Numbered from the stretch's first letter, positions 1 to 11,094 are shown. The stretch is DNA of 64,000 bases from Catonia carolina (GCA_035578175.1 JAQMRL010000003.1:85628969-85692968), one strand, 5' to 3'. Program-made: numbers and translations. Notes: generated by a model from the sequence alone, not told the origin.

Positions 1-150
1 GGTCACGATCTACTCTGTCCTAGATTAAAAAGCTGTGAACTTAAAAAAAATTTAAATAGGGGTTTTTTAAATTAGTTATAACTTGCAGGGAGTAGTTAAA
101 AGGTCAAGTAAATCTTATACATCGATGTTTGACCTCTGTTGATGTACTAT

Positions 151-1096
151 ACGAGGCGTGGCTGTTAAATAGCGAGACTGACGTAAAAAATTTTATTTTT
201 ATTTTATACATAATCAATTATTGTCACCTTCAATATATACTCCTTCTCTATCCCTACAACGCTCCATGCGAATTTTACATAGCCTAATTGGAAACAGTGC
301 TGGAAGTCATCTTCTGTCAGCTCCTTCAGGATACGTGCCGCTTTCTCTTTTACAGCTTCCACAGACTCAAATTTTGTCACTTCTAATAGAGATTTCACCT
401 TAGGGAACAGGTAGAAGACACATGGTGCAAGATCTGGTGAATAAGGTGGATGTTCTAACACTGAGATGCTGTACTTGGCTAGGAACCTTTTGACCGATAA
501 CGCGGAATGAGCTGGCGCATTGTCTTGGTGGAGAACCCATGATTTATCCTTCCACATTTTGGGGCGTTTTTTCCTTAGGCTGCTCTTTGAAGTAGTTTAG
601 AATGTATCTCAAGGTCGTAATATTGATTAATTGTTTGACCTTCAGGAACCCAGTGAAGGTACACAGTCCCATGGATATAAAAAACAATCATCATTGCTTT
701 AAATTTTGACTTGCTCATTGGAGCTTTTTTAGCTCTCGGTGAAGTTCGGCTTTTCCAGTGCATGGATTGGCGCTTCGTTTCCGGATCATAAGTAAAAAAC
801 CACGTTTGATCACATGTTATTATCGTTTTCAAAAAAATTGGGTCATTTTCAATTGCGTACAAAGTGTCAGTACAAACATTTTTGCGAGCTTCATTCCGAA
901 CATTTTTGAGCGGCACGTGTCCTGAAGGAGTTGACAGAAGATGACTTCCAGAACTGTTTCCAACAATGGAAAATTCGAATGAAGCGTTGTAGGGATAGAG
1001 AAGGAGTGCATATTGAAGGTGACAATAAGTGATTAACTATAAAATTAAAATAAAATTTTTTACACCGTCAGTCTCGTTATTTAATAGCCACAGTTC
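151..1096 (-). mobile_element. mariner element, fold-back chimera
   Basis: Mariner-family DNA transposon carrying a broken transposase. The left end (151-342) holds the transposase 3' end and TIR reading on the minus strand. The right end (909-1096) is another copy of the same 3' end, reading on the plus strand and closing with stop TGA near 1030. Both termini are therefore transposase 3' ends; the 5' end of the gene and its own TIR are missing and replaced. Both arms share a TIR core like TTAAATAGCGAGACTGACG, CACCTTCAATAT, and the codons for LKELTEDDFQ. The left flank ends in TA, as expected for mariner. Confidence 0.85.
204..916 (-). pseudogene. mariner transposase, inactivated
   Basis: Remains of a mariner DDD transposase (DNA cut-and-paste enzyme). 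The upstream segment (916-575) contains ITCDQTWF, which carries the first catalytic Asp. The downstream segment (557-204) contains HQDNAPAHSAL with the second Asp and YSPDLAPCVFYLF. In that last motif the third catalytic Asp normally follows APC, and here it is Val. The two segments are in different frames, joined across a single-base-scale frameshift near 575-557 within the usual linker ending KKRPKMWKDKSW. The N-terminal DNA-binding region is absent. Frameshift, lost catalytic residue and missing N terminus make it non-functional. Family assignment is secure from the motifs. Confidence 0.9.
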
Positions 1097-1102
1097 GCGC
1101 AA

Positions 1103-1392
1103 CTTCCGGGTTAGTCTAGTAGTAAAGTCGTAACTGCGGCCAGCTGTTTAACTTTATAGCTTATTTTCGGAAATGAAGGTTCCGTGGTTTGAATACTAGA
1201 CAGTGGTTACTGGTGTACTTTGATGGTTGGGGTTCAATTTAACCATACGCTCTCAGGAATAGTCAGACTGAGTCTGTACAAGATTACACCTCATTTAAAA
1301 GTCATACATATCACCCTCATCTCACTGAGTCATGCTGAGGTTGCTTATTGTTCTTAAACTTAACAGATTGAAACGTACACCATTAGGGATAC
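1103..1392 (+). mobile_element. SINE family F, copy F1
   Basis: tRNA-derived SINE. The head has an A-box-like GGGTTAGTCTAGTAGTAAAG and a degraded B box (GTGGTTTGAATACTAG). The body (TGATGGTTGGGGTTCAATTT, CTCATCTCACTGAGTCATG) matches the other four F copies. It abuts the damaged right end of the fold-back mariner. Confidence 0.8.
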
Positions 1393-1399
1393 AAAAAAG

Positions 1400-2167
1400 G
1401 ATAGTCTATGGCCAACTGACACGTAATTTCAATTTAAAATTTTAAGAGAAATTTAATTGTGAGAACTGCAGATGGATATCGTTACCGTTTTTGAGATATT
1501 ATTTATAAACCGTTTGGAATGGGTTGAAACGACCACTCTGTACTTTGATTCTACATCTACATTTTAGGTAACAATGAGAATAATTACAAATCAGGTAATA
1601 TTGATATAAGAAAATGTTTGAATCAGACGTTTGAACACTCACCATAAAATGTAACTTAGTAATGTGAATAAAATAGGCTATCGTAATAGTCTGATATATG
1701 AGATGAGTAAGTGTTGTAAGAGTCAGCATGGCGGGGATAAACCAATAGGACTTTTCTTTTATTTTCTTAGTGACCAATCGGTGTGGTTAAAAGCGAGTTG
1801 TTTTTTATCTGAACAGAACCGGTTTTGTGGAGTAGGTACCTACCAATCAGGGTAAATGAAATAAGGTGGCTGTACGTGAGCTCCGACTAGAAGTTGGATG
1901 GTCTAATAGTTTCCATAGCAACGCGGTCATTTTTGGAGTGGGGATAGTCATTTTACTTCTGTAAGCCGAGTCGACTGGACGAAAGGATGTAATTTCTGAA
2001 AACATTACAAACAAAACACGTCCAAACTAACCCTTCGTCGAACTATGTAGTTCTAGTGCATTATCTATAAATATGTTTTAATAACAGTTTTACATATTAT
2101 TCATATTTTTTATTGTGATTATTTAATTTAGACTACTTTTAGATAATTAATATTTTATTGCAAATTT
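1400..2167. other. no feature recognised
   Basis: AT-rich sequence with only short ORFs. I see no coding signature, repeat match or RNA structure that I can support. Confidence 0.5.
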
Positions 2168-2560
2168 GTTGTTGTTTAGGTCAACAGCCGAAAGGCTGGT
2201 TTGAACCTCTAGAGGTTTTACTACGTAAAAACAAAGAGTGAGGTGGTTTACCATTGCCTTCCTCACTGAGTCGAAAGAGTGTGCTTATCAGCATGCCAGG
2301 CCCTCCGAAAAGCATTCACTTTCCACCCTGCTAATGACACCTTTACTTTATTCACCACAGGGTCTGGCTGTATAGTGAAATTCATTACTCTCAGAGGAGA
2401 TAACTCTGACTAGTATCTTTTACACCTCTACCTCTCCTGTTCTTAAATAGTTCAGTCACGTAATTAGCTGACTATAAGATTAGAAACAGAACTATTTTTT
2501 GTAGCCCTGGAACCAACAGATCGAGTGCAAAATTTAACACTCCACCTGCAAGTTATGGGC
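2168..2560 (-). mobile_element. SINE-like family A, copy A1
   Basis: Full-length minus-strand copy of the commonest repeat in the window. In sense orientation it runs from GCCCATAAC through AATAGTTCTGTTTCT, GAGTTATCTCCTCTGA, CAGCCAGACCCTGTGGTGAA and GAGGAAGGCAATGGTAAACC to GCCTTTCGGCTG and CCTAAACAACAAC. The right flank (2560-2610) is a short degenerate ATATTGC tandem repeat. Confidence 0.9.
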
Positions 2561-3485
2561 ATATTGGATATTGCAATATTGCATATTGCATGGCATATTG
2601 CATATTTATCCGTGCGATAATTACATTAGTAGGTACATAATGGAAAGTCACAGTGGAGATTCGAGGACATCAAAAATCGGTTAGACAAAAACGCTAAAGG
2701 TCAGTGGGCTGTTATTGTACCTGCCGGTAACTAAAGCAAATTTATTAAAAAAAACTCTCTGTTTATCTTCAAATCAAGAATAAAATCCGCACTATCACAA
2801 TGACATGAACTATTACAACTATGAGAAATATCTATTCGCGTAGATGAACTGTTGTCAGTGGACAAGTAGCCTATACAGTTTAGCGTCAGCTAGTTATTTT
2901 TTGTATTTTGCTCATCGAAATCGGTTATTTTTAAAGATGTGATTTTATTTTCAAAAAACTGCGTTTTATTTAAAGATTGCGGCCGTAATAGCCATTTTAC
3001 TACAAAAGTATAGGCCTAAAATTACAGTTATAGGAAATAAACCAGTCTAATACTTTGATTTCATTCATTTTTTTTACAAAGCTTAGTTTAGCGTCAGTTA
3101 GCTAAACAATTAGCGTCAATTAGCTAATAGTTCCGTATTCTTAAGTTCTCCAGATGTTGATTTTTCATTTAGCGTCATTTATTTGATTAAAATTAGGTTA
3201 CGTCTTTCATTTTACAATGTTTACTCACGACTAAACATAGGTTATAATTTTCATTATTTGCAATGGAATTTTTATGTGGCTAAACAATAGCCTATTCTAA
3301 AAATAAATTTAGAAGTATTGAAAAGTAATAAACTTCATGCACTAACTTAGGCCTACTGTAACAGAAGTCAAATTAAAGTTAGGTTACTTTAAATGAGGAA
3401 TTCTAAGATTGCATGGCATTTTACCTGAAACAAAGAACATTATAAATTAACAAATAATACATAGATCTAAATATAAATAAACAAT
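2561..3485. other. no gene; short ATATTGC array then unique-looking DNA
   Basis: 2560-2610 holds irregular repeats of ATATTGC. The motif TAGCGTCA(G/A)TTAG recurs at about 2881, 3091, 3112 and 3169, suggesting a decayed local repeat. No coding signal seen. Confidence 0.4.
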
Positions 3486-3494
3486 AAAAAAGTT

Positions 3495-3822
3495 TTTCTA
3501 TTTCTTAATGTGTGTACGTTGCAATCTGTTCAATTCAGAACAATAAGCAACCTCATAACCCAATGAGATGAGAATGATATGTAGGACGTGTAAATGAGGT
3601 GTAATCTTGTACAGACTCAGGCCGACCATTCCTGAGAGAGTATGGTTAATTGAACCCCAATCATAAAAGCACACCGGTAACAACTGTCTAGCATTCAAAT
3701 CCGTATAAAAGTAACTACCTATAGGCTACTAGGATTTGAACCAGAAACCTGCGTCTCCGAAAATCAGCTGTTAAACAGCTGATATTGGCGACGACTTTAT
3801 CTCTAGACCAACCCGGTGGGTC
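3495..3822 (-). mobile_element. SINE family F, copy F2
   Basis: Full-length minus-strand F copy, 328 bp, flanked by an exact 9-bp TSD AAAAAAGTT (3486-3494 and 3823-3831). The tRNA-like head is at the high-coordinate end (reverse complement of CTAGACCAACCCGGTGGG). The B box reads GGTTCAAATCC on the minus strand. A palindrome CAGCTGTTAAACAGCTG lies in the head. Confidence 0.92.
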
Positions 3823-4094
3823 AAAAAAGTTAACCACTGTAATTAGCTAGGCTTATCGTCTAATACACAATGTTTGGCAAAAAACTATTGGTTTATTATT
3901 TAAGTTGTTACTTTGTGTAATAAATAATCATTTCTCTGGCCAAATAAAAACAGTAAAACCTAATCCATTTTTTCAATTATTTATACAATAGAAGGTAAAC
4001 TTTTACCAGTAATTTTGGAATATTTCTACTCGAATTTTGTGTTTTTATTCTGCTTTGAATTATAGAAATTTTTCCTCGTAGGCCTATATGGCAA

Positions 4095-4400
4095 ATTTTA
4101 GACCACGTGAGGTGACTAGATATTTCGGAAAACTCTTTTTGTGGCCCACATTCTAAGTATTCGTTCACTGTATGCTTTTCGCCTTTCTTCTGTCCACCCG
4201 GTGTTCATGGAACGGTTCACTCTGCAGGGAAGCCCTTAAAGTCCGTAATTACTTGTCTGACTTTGATTCAGTTCATTAAGTTTTCTGGGTTTTTTCCGGT
4301 TGTCTTAATATGCTTTCTGACTTCTTTAAACCATTTATTCGACACCTTAGGTCTATTGTGTATTTTCTTCAAAATAATTTTGTCAACCGGTGAATAATAT
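4095..4400 (-). pseudogene. LINE-like polyprotein scrap
   Basis: Minus-strand translation reads, across stops, KKIHNRPKVSNKWFKEVRKH, then ITDFKGFPAE, then a Lys/Arg-rich stretch ending NEYLECGPQKEF. From memory this resembles the C-terminal part of an insect RTE/endonuclease-reverse-transcriptase type ORF. Several stops mean it is a relic. The clade is uncertain; no polymerase motif is present in this piece. Confidence 0.45.
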
Positions 4401-4471
4401 AAATATGAGAAGTAATGAAAGCATAATAATCTGCCTTTTTTACCACATCACGCAGGCACACCACAAGGATA

Positions 4472-4634
4472 GCCGGCCGCATTAGCGTAGTTGGTAACGT
4501 ACTCGCCTTTCATCATGCGGTCTTGGGTTCGAATCCCATTCAGGCACGGCATATTTTCATACGAAAATTCATTTCATCCTTCACCGTCTGCATTAGCAGT
4601 AATTGCAGAACAGTCGGACGTTAAACAAAAAAAA
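4472..4634 (+). mobile_element. tRNA-derived SINE family E, copy E1
   Basis: Short SINE with a clear Pol III promoter: A box TAGCGTAGTTGG and B box GGGTTCGAATCCC. A tail follows (CACCGTCTGCATTAGCAGTA...CGGACGTTAAAC) and a poly-A run. An exact 9-bp TSD ACAAGGATA flanks it (4463-4471, 4635-4643). It looks comparatively young. Confidence 0.93.
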
Positions 4635-4643
4635 ACAAGGATA

Positions 4644-5424
4644 ACAACTTATCACGGATCACAGAATAACAAGGAAACTTACTAAAACTTTTTTGATGGA
4701 ACTGAGTTTTTTAAATATTGGTACGTTTTACAAGAAATAAAATATCAAGTAGAAATGATTAAATTTATGAGAGAATTACAATAGTGCAGATAATTTTGTT
4801 ACAATATTTATTTAAGAAAATATAAATAATTAACAAACTCTTAGAACTACTGCAGCGTAAAAAAAACACATTGTAACATCGAACAGTAATTTATAATAAT
4901 TATGTAGAAATGGTTAAGGAAATAGATTGTTGACTGAATAAATTTTGTATTGTACCCTACGAAGTGTGTGTATTAAACGAGAATAAAGGATTGCGATGAA
5001 TGAAGTCAGTTGAATAGGAATTTTCGGAAATCGAAATTAGTAAAACGGTTGCTTTTATTCTAATTCCTTCTATAATGTTCGCTTGTTTGGAGAAACTATC
5101 ACACCACAAGTATAAAAACAGTTAGCGAATTTGTAGTTGGTTAATCAATAATTAAATTGTGAATGAAAAGTGTTTTCGGAACGTTCGAAATAGTATCGAA
5201 ACGAACCGATTCTCATTATTATTTTGTTAATTGTGCGTATGCGTATTGTTGGTATCAAGTAGATGTGGACAGGTAAACCATTTTTTGATTATTAAGTGAC
5301 TTACTTATAAAATTAAGTTTCGTAATAAATTTAATTGAAGTAATTAACTGTAATTGTTAGTAGTCTAAGTTGATAAATAATTTTTTTAAGTAAAAAACAG
5401 TCTGTTTATTGTTTATTATCCACA
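4644..5424. other. no gene; includes diverged duplicate of 12740-13230
   Basis: AT-rich. 5262-5345 (GTGGACAGGTAAACCATTTT, then AAGTTTCGTAATAAATTTAA, then AGTAGTCTAAGTTGATAAAT) has a diverged counterpart at 12750-12813 plus 13139-13220, where it is interrupted by SINE copy F3. No coding evidence. Confidence 0.45.
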
Positions 5425-5558
5425 GATCCAGAAAGTACCTACGCTTAGGTGTTTCAATATTATATAACATGCACCACATTTACAAATTTATTGTAAGGAG
5501 AGAAATAGTATATGGCACGCGACCGAGCACAATAGAGACCCACGCGGATGAAGGATGC
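5425..5558 (+). CDS. candidate internal exon, unidentified
   Basis: A pyrimidine-rich acceptor TTTATTATCCACAG precedes 5425 and a near-consensus donor GCG|GTAAGT follows 5558, bracketing 134 bp that is more GC-balanced than its surroundings. One frame stays open across it (SRKYLRLGVSILYNM ... VRREIVYGTRPSTIETHADE). I do not recognise the protein. It could also be a non-coding first or second exon, or chance; a few hundred bases downstream (5630-5700) also rises in GC. Only the splice-site geometry supports it. Confidence 0.25.
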
Positions 5559-5639
5559 GGTAAGTTTAGTTTTGATTATAAAAATAAAAGGGCGCCAGAG
5601 GTTAGGACTATTTTTATGCCTTGAACAACTTTATCTCGT

Positions 5640-6069
5640 CTCCGCCTCGACACAGACGACGGCGTCTTGCTTTTGATGTCTCCGACAGTTTCTTTCAAGT
5701 AAAGTAGTTCTTAGAATATTTATACAAATTGTAGATGTTTATCTGCATACTAAGTTCACAAACGCATATTCACAAATACGAACACACATACGACTTTATA
5801 AAAGCTTTTGTAATTTAATATTTCTATATAATTTGTGACATTTAAAAAACATTCGAGCTCATTATGTAAAAATTAATGATGTATCAAACCATACAAATAT
5901 TTTTTAATGAACTTTATAAAATAAAACAAGACAGGGTTTCTACAATTTTGTAAAGCAATTTTATTACTGGAGGTTTAAAGATCGTTTATTATCTTGTTTA
6001 ACAAACTTGAAATGTTTAACACCGTACTCTAATAAATTAAAGAGACAAATAATTAATTAATTAATTCTA
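5640..6069. other. no feature recognised
   Basis: AT-rich DNA after a short GC-richer patch (5630-5700). No gene or repeat recognised. Confidence 0.4.
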
Positions 6070-6868
6070 CCCATAACAAGCAGTTTGGAGTGTTAAATTA
6101 GTTTTTCTCGATCTGCTAGTTCCAGGGCTATAAAAAATAGTTCTGTTTCTTATCACATGGTCGGCCAATTATATGACTTAAGCATTTAAGAACAGAACAG
6201 GTAGAGGTGTAAAATACACTAGTCACAGTTATTTCCTCTGAGTACTGAATTTTATCATTTATACAGCTAGATTCTGCGCATAACAGACAGGTGGCGTGTC
6301 AAATTATTTACACTCAATCTGTTAGTTGCAGGGCTAAAATAAATAGTACTGTTTCTTATCATATGGTTAGCCAATTAAATGACTGAATCATAAGAACAAA
6401 AGAGGCAGAGATGTAAAAGACACTAATCAGAGTTATCTCCTTTGAAAGTAATGAATGTCATTATACAGCCAGACCCTGTGGTAAATGAAGTGAAGGTGTC
6501 ATTTGCAGAGTGGAAAATATGTGCTTTTCAAAGGGCCAGGCTTGCTGATAAGCGTACTTTTCCACTCAGTGAGGAAGGCAATGGTTAATCACCTCACTCC
6601 TCGTTTTACTTAGAAAAACTTCTACAGGTTCAAACCAGCCTTGCAGCTGATGACCTAAACAACACAGCTAGATTCTGTGGCGAATGAAATTAAGGTGTCA
6701 TTTGTCAGGTGGAATGTAGATGTTTTTCAGAGGACCGAGCATGATGATAAGCTTACTTTTCTACTCAGTGAGGAAGGCATTAGTAAACCACCTCACTCCT
6801 TGTTTTACTTAGTAAACCCTCTAGAGTTTCAAACCAGCCTTTCGGCTGAGGACCTAAGCAACACAATA
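6070..6868 (+). mobile_element. family A copy A2, split by copy A3
   Basis: Older family A copy in two pieces (6070-6276 and 6664-6868), separated by a complete younger copy. The first piece runs from CCCATAACAAGC to the sequence ACAGCTAGATTCTG. The second piece resumes with the same 14 bases and continues TGGCGAATGAAAT to the CCTAAGCAACAC tail. Confidence 0.93.
6277..6663 (+). mobile_element. family A copy A3, nested in A2
   Basis: Complete 387-bp family A copy inserted into A2. It is bounded by an exact 14-bp TSD ACAGCTAGATTCTG (6263-6276 and 6664-6677). This fixes the element ends: sense start at CGCATAACAGACAGG and end at CTGATGACCTAAACAAC. TSD length and lack of TIRs fit LINE-mediated retrotransposition. 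Confidence 0.95.
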
Positions 6869-7156
6869 AAAATACAAAGTCTTTCTGTCAGTTTCTAAAG
6901 GTCTTTAAAAAAGGTTAATTGAATAAAGGACACATTACCATTTCACACCGCAACAAAAGAGCTAATTATCTAAATAGATAAACTGACCCTTCTCAGGTAG
7001 CCGTCAAAACAATTAGGCTAACACTATTTCTAACCATTTCTTAGAAAAAACCTCTCAGGGCATTCAGATTTGATAGTGGCATATAGAAAACTGAAAAGAA
7101 CTAAAACTCGATTTTTATCAACTATATACCTATATATCCTATTAGTATTATTTACA

Positions 7157-7899
7157 TTAAGGCAAAACTTTACCTTGTATCACGCCAATGTTAAATTTGC
7201 TATTTTTTTCATTTTTCATAGGATTGGTAAAAGATAGATAAATAAAGTTTTACACACTTTTAGTTGTCGGGTTTCTCTAGCTACTTACAGTTTTTCAATT
7301 TAATCTGTGAGCCCATAAAATTAAAAACAAATTAACGATTGACATAAAATATTTACAAATTTCTTTATACGTCTTTGCATATTAGTAATTGTTGGAGCAT
7401 TTGAGAAAGTCATTAAAATGTCGGTATTTGTGCATGTACAAAAAGAATAACTGGTAAAACATTTAGCCAGCTAGGTTTAATGGATTCCGAGAAAAATGTA
7501 CCTTAATTTTAAAATCTAAATTTACGGGAACAGCCACAAAAACAAAATGGAACAAATAAAAAAAAATGTACACAAATAAGTAAATTTCCCACCAACAGTT
7601 GGTTAGAAAGCTGTACCAACAGCTGAGAATATCAAAAACAGTAATGCAGATATTTTTAAAAAAACTAAAATTCCGTTTTCTCTAAAACGATTGGTATAAA
7701 ATTACGAAAAATATTGGTTCTTGGTTAAATGATCATTTTTCTGGATATGATTTCTAAAAACTTAATTTTTTCATTAAAATAATTTTTTAGACGTAATTTA
7801 ATGATTTTCTTGTAGATATAAGTCTGAACTATTGAAAAAACATAAAAAACCGAAAATTGAAATTTTCAGTGAAACCCATCCATACAGTCTCACCTTAAC
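7157..7899. mobile_element. family C element, copy C1 (TTAA-bounded)
   Basis: A 735-bp non-coding element bounded by TTAA on both sides (7157-7160, 7896-7899), with short imperfect TIRs (GGCAAAACTTTACC versus GGTGAGACTGTATGG read inward). Along its whole length it matches 54788-55939 at clearly diverged identity; shared blocks include CACGCCAATGTTAAATTT, GATTGGTAAAAGATAG and ATCTAAATTTACGGGAA. TTAA ends suggest a piggyBac-type non-autonomous element. No transposase is present, so superfamily is inferred. Confidence 0.7.
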
Positions 7900-8937
7900 A
7901 CTTCTACAATCTGAGTCCTGCTAGAGAATTCTTGAACCAACACTTTCCTTTTAGATGTTGTCACAATAAGTATGTTCGTGATTTGTAATAGTGTGTGGTG
8001 ATATTATTGCCGTCTGTTATTTTCACTAGACTCGTATATTAACTTTCTTAATTTTGTCCTCATCAATTGTGACAGAGGAATTTTTATTTATTTCTATCGG
8101 CGGACTAATATAACAAAAATAAAATAAAAAAGAGGAAAAACCCCGATTCACTTCCCCTAATACAATAAGTTTCGAGTAGATGAGTTGTATCGCCCCCACT
8201 CTCCACCCCCGACCCATAAATAGTTGCTGAGCTATTCTGGCGCCAGCTAATAAATCTCTGTGTGTGAGATTCTCCCTATGCCCCCTCTTCCCCATTCCAC
8301 TAGTAATATTCGTCATTTCTATCCCTATAGACAATATTATACCACTGCCTCCTCAATATTTATTATAACAATGCCAACAAGTAACATAATAGGCGATTCC
8401 ATTTTATATTTATGTCTTTTATAATAAAACGAATAACACTACAAGAAAAATGTAACATTAAATCGTAAATTAAAGGTGATTTATGTCCAATTTTTTAGAA
8501 GATTTGTAATGACACATGCTTTTTATTATTTATATATGCTTTTACTGGGATTTTAACGATACACCATTATATATTCTGTTGTAACGTCATTATTTAGAGA
8601 AGTTTATTAATAGTTAGATAAATTTTTTTAAATTATTTAATCCATCAGTACCTTGGTCATTTGTGATGCTGTAGATTATAGAACTGTTACAGTAGGTTTT
8701 AATTAATATTTAAAATTGACTCTAGCCGAGTATTAAAACTTAGACTGTCCGCTTTGTAGTGTACGCTAACCGCTACGCCGCAGAGGCGGTCAGTTTGAAG
8801 TTTTTTTTTAAATTTTACTGCTTTTATTTAAAGATTTTGATTTTTAAAGAGTTATGGAACAATGGCTTTGAAGCTACGCAGTAATAATCACAAAGCGCCA
8901 TGGTGGGAACCTAAAATCATAAATTTTTGTCTGTTTT
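7900..8937. other. no gene recognised; GC-richer patch 8150-8310
   Basis: Mostly AT-rich. 8150-8310 is C-rich (CGCCCCCACTCTCCACCCCC) and keeps a 102-codon minus-strand frame open, but has no recognisable protein, splice sites or start context. A promoter or 5' region is conceivable only. Confidence 0.3.
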
Positions 8938-9330
8938 GCCCATAACAGGCAGGTGGAGTGTCAAATTATTTACACTCATCTGTTCGTTGCAGGGCTAAAA
9001 TAAATATTTCTGTTTCTAATCACATGGCCAGCCAATTCAATGACTGAATCATTTAAGAACAGAAGAGGTAGAGATTTAAAAGACGCTATTCAGAGTTATC
9101 TCCACTGAAAATAATGAATTTCATTTTACAGCCAGACCCTGTGGTGAATGAAGTTAAAGTGTCATTTGCAGGGTGGAAAGGGTAGCTTTTAGGAGGGGCC
9201 TGGCATGCTGATAAGCATACTCTTTCAACTCGTAAGGAAGGCATCACTAAACCACCTCACTCGTCGTTTTTCTTAGTAGAACCTCTACAGGTTCAAACCA
9301 GCCTTTCGGCTGATGACCTAAACAACAACA
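8938..9330 (+). mobile_element. family A copy A4
   Basis: Full-length copy from GCCCATAACAGGCAGGTGG to CTGATGACCTAAACAACAAC. No clean TSD seen; flanks share only a TTTTG-like motif. Confidence 0.92.
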
Positions 9331-9509
9331 GTTTTTTGACAAAAGAAATGGGTCCTAAGTAACAGTGATTCTGTTTTTGATACCGACTTGTGTGACAAAT
9401 AAACCAAATTTTCTCAAGTGTCTCATTTTTCAAGAATTTTAAAATAAATTATCCTTCCTCATAATGGGATCAAGCTCACTTAGCATTCAAAAGAAAGCTA
9501 AGAAAAAAT

Positions 9510-9735
9510 TATAAGTTATGAAGCTACTCTTAAAGAGGTATCGGATGATACTATTTTTGTTTCCAAATTCCGACTTTGATTTCTTGACTTACGGTTTTGG
9601 ATTACCTCCGATCAAAACTGGAACTTCAAACCCAATCCAGACCTATTAACCTTTTGTGCAGATTACGAATCCAAAAACCTTTCTCTTGTCTCTTATAGTT
9701 TCTGACATCTGGATATAACGGACGGACGGGATATA
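9510..9735 (-). repeat. dispersed repeat family I, copy I1
   Basis: In minus orientation it reads CAGATGTCAGAAACTATAAG, then GATTCGTAATCTGCACAAAAG, then CCAGTTTTGATCGGAGGTAA, then CAAGAAATCAAAGTCGGAAT. The same string of blocks is found in plus orientation at 48345-49290. No coding content or ends defined. Confidence 0.6.
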
Positions 9736-10087
9736 GGACAATGATAGGTGACAATTTTAAAATTACCACCAAAAATGGAATACTTTGAACGGAATAATTT
9801 TACACTATTGATAGAACTACTATCGTTAAATCTAAAATGCAATTTATTTCTATATCCCGTAAAACTGCTGAAAACAATTTTTACAAAAACCTTTCTATAT
9901 GAGAAAAACCCAGAAAAATACTATTTGCTCACTCCTGGAAGTGTAAAATTCTGTTCACATGTCTCCTACGTCATCGGTAAGATTAATAAATGATTTATTG
10001 CATCTGTATTATATATTTATTGGTTGAAAATGCCTACATAAGCCTAGGTTTGTTGTTAGGTAATATATGAGATAATAAAACAGAAAT

Positions 10088-10172
10088 AAATGCCAGACCT
10101 GACTGGAATCGAACGAAAGACCCCTGACATAGTAGCTAATTCCACTAACTACCATCAATGGGCCGGCCAACT
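10088..10172 (-). mobile_element. tRNA-derived SINE fragment (E-type head)
   Basis: Minus-strand head: GGCCGGCCCATTGATGGTAG with B box TTCGTTCGATTCCAG. Matches heads at 38861-38940 and 49050-49122. Truncated after the head. Confidence 0.65.
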
Positions 10173-10670
10173 ATTTCAAAAATGACGGACAATATTAAAC
10201 GTACACAAAATTGTTCATGCACTGCTAAACAAACGTAAAAATTTAAAAATGATGAATGACTAAGGTAAATGCCAAGAAATGAATTCCTGATTACTCGATA
10301 TTAAATGATAGAATAAAATTAAATCACCTCAAAGAAAAATACAAAAACTCGGTAAATATACAGAAAAATACAGATATAAAATAAATTTTCCATCACTCGT
10401 AAAGAAATAGCTGATTACCGAAGAACTCACAAAAACCATCTCCTGAAACGCTCAAACAGAAAATTAAACACCATATCACCATTTTCTTAGACATATGTGA
10501 AAGAAAAACAAGGTGAGCAACTTTTCTGGTAAATCTTCCAAAATTTGTTTTTCCAAAATGTGAGAAACTTAGTTTGGGATCAAGAAATTCGTGAATATTG
10601 TATGAAGATTATTTTATGTAATACATTTTTTGTGCCATGACAGCAGAAACATGCAGAGATAGAAGAAGGA
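10173..10670. other. no feature recognised
   Basis: AT-rich; short ORFs only. Confidence 0.4.
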
Positions 10671-10679
10671 AGGCAGAGG

Positions 10680-11090
10680 CTATAATGCCGTATAGAAATG
10701 CAATTTAAGAAGAGTATGCTAGAAAACTCAAGAAGAGATAGAGTGATAAATGATGTAATTTGAGAACTACTGGAGATGATCAGCATGAAAAGGAAGGTAC
10801 GATGGTTTGGTCATGTAACCTAGAAGTATGCTGTACTTGGAAATGGATGTTAAAAGATGAAAAAAGAACGAGTGGAGTAAATGGATTCAGTTATGGATGT
10901 ACTGGGAAATATGTTATTATGCGATGCCAAAAGAGCAATGGAGGAAAGAGTTCAGTTAAAAACAGTAGTTCAGTGATAGAAAGAGGTGGAGAGGAGATGT
11001 GCTCGACCTGACTTAAGGAAACTTTGAATGAAATTAAAAAAAGAAAAGATATGGAGGACGATGATGACGAATTCATTCTGAAACTGCTGA
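10680..11090 (+). pseudogene. LINE reverse-transcriptase C-terminal relic
   Basis: Translating across stops and frame changes gives MKRKVRWFGHVT, then a Lys-rich stretch, then LCDAKRAMEERVQ and RCARPDLRKL. The order WFGHV, then basic region, then A.D/R...W-like segment matches the C terminus of RTE/CR1-like LINE ORFs known to me. Highly degraded; family assignment tentative. Confidence 0.45.
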
Positions 11091-11094
11091 AAAC

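Noticed and set aside
3498..3698. ORFs with HTLSG.V.L.L.K.TPHLHV.HIILISLG (also 12819-13001 and 22345-22623) as a conserved gene family
   Set aside because: They lie in the body of SINE family F copies; similarity is explained by the repeat. No start context, splice sites or independent copies outside F.
4472..4560. Intact tRNA gene
   Set aside because: A and B boxes are present, but acceptor stem pairing is not evident and the sequence continues into a SINE tail with poly-A and TSD.
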